Shown here: in pieces, positions 60,170-64,000 of the stretch | Numbering within the stretch: position 1 is the first letter of the stretch | How the letters are laid out: the number at the start of each line of letters is the position of its first letter | Source of the DNA: Schleiferiaceae bacterium | Lineage (GTDB): Bacteria > Bacteroidota > Bacteroidia > Flavobacteriales > Schleiferiaceae | Assembly: GCA_029254375.1 (NCBI GenBank) | Contig: JAQWXR010000030.1 | Span: 1 to 64,000 of the forward strand | Direction of reading: 5' to 3' | DNA: 64,000 nucleotides | The notes under the pieces: model-generated | Seen by the model: only the letters and a program-made list of their open reading frames with translations | Databases searched by the model: none | What the model was told of the DNA's origin: nothing | Program-made: the position numbers and the translations under genes

Positions 60170-60880
60170 TTAATGAATAAATTGGGAAAGGCCAAATCCC
60201 GAAAGCAGGCCGATAATGACAATAATCCACAACCCCGGAGCGAGGCGGTGGTCTTTTTGAAGTTCAAATAAGATCGTACTAGATACATGCAAAAAGATAC
60301 CCACCACGAGGCCGCCGATGAAGCCTTCCATTCCTGGCAAATCCAAAGGAAGGACAGCTCCAAAGGCAGCGCCCAAAGGCGCAGCCAAGCTCATGCCTAG
60401 CAAGGCAAGGAGGACATGACGGATTGGAATGCCACATTGACGTAACCAAAAGGCTAGCAGAGCGGCAATGGGAAGATTGTGCACGCCCAGAGAGAGGGCA
60501 AAGGCTAATTGTTCAGATTCAGGCAAACGGAGCAAAGGAATACCTTCTACCACAGAGTGGATCAGCAAACCAATGTAGGCAGGCCATGGATTTGGATCCT
60601 TGTGATGAATATGTCCATGCTCCAATCCCTTGGACCGGCTGTCTAAGGCAAATTGCAGAAAGTAGCCCAAAACAATCCACAGACCCCAAGGCAAACTGCG
60701 ATCAGTTTCTACATGGGCCAACTCAGGGATCCACAAAAAAACGGTGACTGCAAAAAGAAAGGCCCCAGAGAAGGCGTTGCTTTTGGCCAACCACGCACTA
60801 GGGATGGATCTAAATCCCGCCAAGCCCCCCAAAAAAATGGGAAACATCAAAATGAAAATGGCAAGTAAAGAGTTGGACAT
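60170..60880 (-). CDS. ZIP-family metal transporter
   Basis: This 236-residue membrane protein has about eight hydrophobic segments. The ZIP metal site is recognisable as LLIHSVVEGIPLL near residue 107 (helix 4, H-S-V-x-E-G) and LGVHNLPIAALLAFWL near residue 133 (helix 5, H-N-x-P). A His-rich loop (EHGHIHHKDPNPW) near residue 90 precedes the core, as in zinc and iron importers. Metal specificity is unknown. A TAACTTTG box 4 bases upstream overlaps the stop of the preceding TSUP gene. tpx follows. Confidence 0.87.
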   Translation of the reverse strand: MSNSLLAIFILMFPIFLGGLAGFRSIPSAWLAKSNAFSGAFLFAVTVFLWIPELAHVETDRSLPWGLWIVLGYFLQFALDSRSKGLEHGHIHHKDPNPWPAYIGLLIHSVVEGIPLLRLPESEQLAFALSLGVHNLPIAALLAFWLRQCGIPIRHVLLALLGMSLAAPLGAAFGAVLPLDLPGMEGFIGGLVVGIFLHVSSTILFELQKDHRLAPGLWIIVIIGLLSGFGLSQFIH

Positions 60881-60884
60881 TCGG

Positions 60885-60892
60885 CAAAGTTA
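60885..60892 (-). promoter_or_regulatory. Candidate -7 box of the ZIP gene-tpx
   Basis: The minus strand reads TAACTTTG, a full match, ending 4 bases before the ATG at 60880. Its TAA is also the stop codon of the upstream TSUP gene. Confidence 0.55.
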
Positions 60893-61657
60893 GGTCATCG
60901 CTTTATAGATGGACTGCAATGCGCCAAAAAGGATGACGGCAATTAATACCCAGCGCACATATGGTTGGGCTTGAGGAATGCGCACGATATACCGCCCACC
61001 GATCCAGGCGCCTAAAGTAGAGCCCAGGGCAAGAATGAGGGCTGGCCGCCATTCGACTAAACCACTTTGGATGTATAGAATCCCAGCGGGTACGGCAAGG
61101 ACTAGCGCCATGAGTAGCTTAATCACATTGGCGTCTCGCAAGCTCCAACGATCTGCGAGTACCAATACGGAAAGCATTATAACCCCGATACCCATTTGGA
61201 TGTAGCCCCCGTAGAACCCAATGAAAAAGAAGAGAATAGCACTCTGCCAGGGTTTGAGCTTGCGTTCAATTTCGGAAGATGCCCCCCAGGAGGCGGGCTT
61301 CCAAAACAAGGTGACGAGCATAGAGAGCATGACGATGGCTATGGACCATTCCATGCCATCCGCCGATATCATCGTACCAAGCCAGCCCCCCGCCAAGGAA
61401 CCAAGTAATGTCGGTATGATGAGTCCTTTTCCCCGATGCAAGAGATAGCGCTTGCGGGAGCTCCGCCGCACACTGGCGATGCTGGTAAAGGTCTGCGTGA
61501 TAACACCTACCCGATTGGTGGCATTTGCCACGGCCCCATCGAGGCCCCCAAACATCAATAGGCTAACGGTAATGGCTGAACCATTTCCGGCTAGAGTATT
61601 CACGATGCCCGCCACCAGGCCACCGAGAAAAAAAAGGAGGTCCATTTCCCACGTCAT
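60890..61657 (-). CDS. TSUP-family (TauE/SafE) membrane transporter
   Basis: This 255-residue protein has eight hydrophobic segments and the TSUP pattern LLFFLGGLVAGIVNTLAGNG at the N-terminus and IGFYGGYIQMGIGVIMLSVL near residue 150, an internal repeat of the same glycine motif. The family is linked to export of sulfite, sulfonates or other organic anions; the substrate here is unknown. I chose the ATG at 61657 because a TATCTTTG box ends 6 bases upstream and the in-frame TTG at 61666 would overlap that box. Confidence 0.86.
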   Translation of the reverse strand: MTWEMDLLFFLGGLVAGIVNTLAGNGSAITVSLLMFGGLDGAVANATNRVGVITQTFTSIASVRRSSRKRYLLHRGKGLIIPTLLGSLAGGWLGTMISADGMEWSIAIVMLSMLVTLFWKPASWGASSEIERKLKPWQSAILFFFIGFYGGYIQMGIGVIMLSVLVLADRWSLRDANVIKLLMALVLAVPAGILYIQSGLVEWRPALILALGSTLGAWIGGRYIVRIPQAQPYVRWVLIAVILFGALQSIYKAMT

Positions 61658-61663
61658 GCCCCC

Positions 61664-61671
61664 CAAAGATA
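61664..61671 (-). promoter_or_regulatory. Candidate -7 box of the TSUP gene
   Basis: The minus strand reads TATCTTTG, a full match, ending 6 bases before the ATG at 61657. It is divergent from the box at 61683-61690. Confidence 0.55.
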
Positions 61672-61682
61672 GGGGAGGGTTG

Positions 61683-61690
61683 TACCTTTG
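61683..61690 (+). promoter_or_regulatory. Candidate -7 box of lipoprotein-methyltransferase-pfkA
   Basis: TACCTTTG, a full match, lies 18 bases before the ATG at 61709. It heads three closely packed genes. Confidence 0.55.
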
Positions 61691-61708
61691 AATGGATTCT
61701 AAAAAGCA

Positions 61709-62089
61709 ATGAAAAAAATAGCCACTCGCTTGATTTTAGCCAGTTCGACCCTGGTCATGGCCTGTAGCCAAACCAATGTGGTCGATGTCACCCCCGATGA
61801 AACCCATGAAGTCCCATTTGAAATGGCTTCTCGTCTGGATACGGTAGAACTTGGCGAGAGCCGAGTATACGCCGTGCATTACACTTGGGTCGGAGGTATT
61901 CAGGATACCAGCGTCGTCTATTATTTGAGTTTGTATGCAGGCTCTACCTCGGAATCCGATACCTTGTATGAATTCCTAAACGCGGGTGACACCGTTGAAG
62001 GAGATTATATTTTCATCAACGTCCCCGTAAGCTCTGGCGTGGCGGCGTATAAATCGCATTTAGCAACACATACTACGCATGGCAAATAA
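61709..62089 (+). CDS. Small lipoprotein, function unknown
   Basis: This 126-residue protein has a lipoprotein signal (LILASSTLVMAC, lipid Cys near residue 19). The mature part contains FEMASRLDTVELGESRVYAV and a run of predicted beta strands (YAVHYTWVGGIQDTSVVYYL, then TVEGDYIFINVPV), with many Ser, Thr and Val. No named family recognised. It overlaps the methyltransferase start by 11 bases. Confidence 0.78.
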   Translation: MKKIATRLILASSTLVMACSQTNVVDVTPDETHEVPFEMASRLDTVELGESRVYAVHYTWVGGIQDTSVVYYLSLYAGSTSESDTLYEFLNAGDTVEGDYIFINVPVSSGVAAYKSHLATHTTHGK

Positions 62090-63221
62090 TCATGCCCCCG
62101 ATGAGGTTTTCATCGCCAAGACCCTTATGGGCCTCGAAGATGTACTTCGCGATGAATTACTCAAACTTGGAGCACGTGATTTGACCCCTATGACTCGGGC
62201 GGTGAAGTTTAAGGGAGATTTAGGTTTCCTCTATAAAGCAAACCTATGCCTCGGGACGGCGGCTAGAATATTGCGCCCGATCAAATATATTGAAGCCAAC
62301 ACACCCGATGAATTACTCATGGGCGTTCAAAAAATCCCCTGGGAGAAGTGGTTTCATCCGGATAAGACCTTTGCTGTCTATGCTTCAGGGAGTCATCCCG
62401 CGTTTTCACACACCGGATATGCGGCCTTAGTCGTAAAAGATGGTATTGTCGACCGTTTTCGCATTAAAACGGGAAAAAGGCCTTCTGTGGATCGTGAAAA
62501 TGCCATGGTTCGCATTGAATTGCACTTAAATAAGCGCCATTGTACCGTCAGCTTGGATGCTTCCGGGGAATCGTTGCACAAACGGGGCTATCGTCAAGAA
62601 ATGACCATGGCACCCATGAGCGAAGTGTTGGCGAATGGACTCATTCGTCTCACGGGGTACCGAGGAGATCGCGCCTTGTATGACCCCATGTGTGGCTCTG
62701 GCACACTGGCTATTGAAGCGGCCATCATAGCCGATCGCCTCCCCGCAGGAATTTATCGTAAGAGCTTTGGCTTTATGCATTGGTTGGATTATGACAAGGA
62801 ATTGCACGCACTCATTGAAGCCGCGGCGCTCAAGCGAATTTCAGAATCTCCGATGCCCATTTTTGCTTCAGATATCGACCGGCGCGCGATGGATGTTGCC
62901 GAGAACAATGCCGTATCAGCCTTGGTCGATGAACGAATCACTTGGTCGGTGGAGGCATTTGAATCCACTCGGCCACCGGCAGAACGCGGTATCCTCGTCA
63001 TCAATCCCCCGTATGGTCGTCGCTTAGAAACCGATATTGAAGAAACCTATAGCCGAATTGGAGCGCACTTGCGTGAATATTATATAGGATGGACAGCCTG
63101 GGTCGTTGTGCCTAGTGCCGCCGCAAACAAGGCATTACAAATGAAGGCCGCCCAGCGCATCCCATTTCAAAATGGGGATTTGGATTGCATGTGGCAACAG
63201 TTCGATATTTATGCTTCATGA
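62079..63221 (+). CDS. THUMP-domain RNA methyltransferase (RlmL N-terminal-like)
   Basis: This 380-residue SAM-dependent enzyme resembles the N-terminal half of RlmKL, which makes m2G2445 in 23S rRNA. An N-terminal ferredoxin-like and THUMP region (residues 1-155) is followed by a Rossmann methyltransferase: ALYDPMCGSGTLAIEAAIIA near residue 205, FASDIDRRAMDVAENN near residue 262 and VINPPYGRRL near residue 308, the N-P-P-Y site of N-methylation. The RlmK half is absent. The exact target is inferred. It overlaps pfkA by ATGA. Confidence 0.9.
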   Translation: MANNHAPDEVFIAKTLMGLEDVLRDELLKLGARDLTPMTRAVKFKGDLGFLYKANLCLGTAARILRPIKYIEANTPDELLMGVQKIPWEKWFHPDKTFAVYASGSHPAFSHTGYAALVVKDGIVDRFRIKTGKRPSVDRENAMVRIELHLNKRHCTVSLDASGESLHKRGYRQEMTMAPMSEVLANGLIRLTGYRGDRALYDPMCGSGTLAIEAAIIADRLPAGIYRKSFGFMHWLDYDKELHALIEAAALKRISESPMPIFASDIDRRAMDVAENNAVSALVDERITWSVEAFESTRPPAERGILVINPPYGRRLETDIEETYSRIGAHLREYYIGWTAWVVVPSAAANKALQMKAAQRIPFQNGDLDCMWQQFDIYAS

Positions 63222-64000
63222 AACACATTGGCGTATTAACCTCAGGGGGTGATTCTCCCGGAATGAATGCCTGCGTGCGCGCAGTGGTGCGTACCGCTAC
63301 CTTGAATGGAATGGAGGTTACCGGTTTTTACCGTGGCTATGAAGGCCTGATGGAAGATGACGGAGTAGCGCTTAGCCGATATGACGTTCGCAATATCATT
63401 CACCGAGGAGGCACCTTTCTTCAGACCGCACGCAGCCAAGAGTTCCGTCAACCCGAAGGCCGCAGTAAGGCCGCTCAGAACCTCAAAAACCGTAAAATTG
63501 ATGGCCTGGTTGTCATCGGTGGAGACGGCTCGTTTACAGGAGCTAAATATTTGTCGGAAGAACATGACATTGCGGTGATGGGCTGTCCTGGGACTATTGA
63601 CAATGACCTTTTTGGAACGGACTACACCATTGGGTATCAAACCGCTGTTGACACTGCCGTAGAAGCCGTAGACAAAATCCGCGATACTGCTGCCTCGCAT
63701 AACCGCCTCTTTTTTGTAGAAGTCATGGGTAGGGACGCTGGATTCATTGCACTTAGAACGGGTATTGCTGCCGGTGCCGAAGGGGTTCTTATTCCCGAAA
63801 CACCGACGGACATACATCGCCTGGTAAAGTACCTCAGAACGGACTTCCAAAAGAAGCGCCGTAGCGGAATCATTATCGTGGCCGAAGGCGATGATGGCGG
63901 CGGGGCCTATGATGTCGCCCAAAAAGTACAAGCGGAATTCCCAGAATGGGAAACCAAAGTAACGGTCTTAGGTCACATCCAACGTGGGGGAAAGCCCAAT
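63218..64000 (+). CDS. pfkA: 6-phosphofructokinase (3' end outside window)
   Basis: PfkA phosphorylates fructose 6-phosphate with ATP, the committed step of glycolysis. The first 261 codons are present, about 80% of a normal 320-residue enzyme. Visible motifs are GVLTSGGDSPGMNACVRAVV at the N-terminus, VVIGGDGSFTGA near residue 100, PGTIDNDLFGTDYTIGYQTA near residue 125 with the catalytic Asp, EVMGRDAGFIAL near residue 167 and VLGHIQRGG at the cut end. GGDGS with Gly after GD favours ATP rather than pyrophosphate use. The start overlaps the methyltransferase stop by ATGA. Confidence 0.95.
   Translation, partial: MKHIGVLTSGGDSPGMNACVRAVVRTATLNGMEVTGFYRGYEGLMEDDGVALSRYDVRNIIHRGGTFLQTARSQEFRQPEGRSKAAQNLKNRKIDGLVVIGGDGSFTGAKYLSEEHDIAVMGCPGTIDNDLFGTDYTIGYQTAVDTAVEAVDKIRDTAASHNRLFFVEVMGRDAGFIALRTGIAAGAEGVLIPETPTDIHRLVKYLRTDFQKKRRSGIIIVAEGDDGGGAYDVAQKVQAEFPEWETKVTVLGHIQRGGKPN

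Noticed and set aside
61692-61712. Six-codon upstream ORF ending in ATGA over the start of the lipoprotein at 61709
   Set aside because: Its ATG is 1 base after the TACCTTTG box, so it would lie upstream of the expected transcription start and not be in the mRNA.
63242-63931. Long minus-strand open frame of 229 codons opposite pfkA
   Set aside because: pfkA on the plus strand has every family motif across this stretch; the antisense frame shows no recognisable domain and is a codon-bias shadow.
1-64000. tRNA, rRNA, CRISPR, prophage, riboswitch or biosynthetic gene cluster
   Set aside because: No tRNA cloverleaf, rRNA segment, spaced direct repeats, phage gene or clear riboswitch fold was recognised by reading; a covariance-model scan would be needed to exclude small RNAs.

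Overview
The window is core chromosome of a Bacteroidota bacterium, most likely of the order Flavobacteriales (Cryomorphaceae- or Schleiferiaceae-like, a tentative placement). The signs are a type IX secretion plug protein, a secreted beta-propeller protein with a type IX C-terminal sorting domain, DUF5606 and DUF1573 proteins, a six-gene Na+-NQR operon, bacillithiol genes (bshA, ytxJ), an ApbE lipoprotein, and the Bacteroidota -7 promoter box TAnnTTTG before many genes. Base composition looks even and close to 50% GC by eye. I see no tRNA, rRNA, CRISPR array, prophage, insertion sequence or integration scar, and no gene-free stretch above about 200 bases.

Layout. 1-2.7 kb (minus): mtaB, an inositol-monophosphatase-family gene and the start of rfbC. 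2.7-9 kb: an orphan peptide-binding lipoprotein, then a minus block of a small membrane protein, mutL, two tandem rhomboids and an EEP-family hydrolase. 9-14.8 kb (plus): a GH3/beta-lactamase-fold fusion, a YwqK-like repeat protein, bshA, a SUI1/YciH-like factor and a TrmH-family methyltransferase. 15-24.6 kb: uvrA, an ECF sigma factor followed by a 49-codon ORF, recQ, tatC-lptB, tsaC and the T9SS plug gene. 24.6-31.9 kb: nqrABCDEF, apbE and a small NqrM-like protein, a nearly complete set for building Na+-NQR. 32-41.6 kb: aminotransferase-murB, a DUF1573 protein, valS, ung-rmuC-rlmB, and a small lipoprotein-ytxJ-lipA. 41.6-49.8 kb: the T9SS cargo protein, then miaA-lpxK-gatB-lipoprotein and two little-known small genes. 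49.8-59.6 kb: yqgF-dapD-cca-(pRiA4b-like) diverging from def-lipoprotein-DUF5606-mazG, then a sixA-like gene and ppk-ppx-esterase. 59.6-64 kb: tpx, a ZIP transporter, a TSUP transporter, a lipoprotein, a THUMP methyltransferase and pfkA (cut by the window end).

Gene packing is very tight: about twenty same-strand neighbours overlap by the 4-base ATGA stop/start, which suggests translational coupling, and several convergent pairs overlap at their 3' ends.

The most striking non-gene signal is a repeated promoter architecture. A TAnnTTTG box (or a one-base variant) ends only 4-7 bases before the start codon of at least fourteen genes, which would put transcription starts at or next to the start codon and predicts widespread leaderless mRNAs. 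A second is a perfect intrinsic-terminator hairpin after nqrF that also encodes the hydrophobic core of the ApbE signal peptide. I found no exotic defence, mobile or biosynthetic system here.
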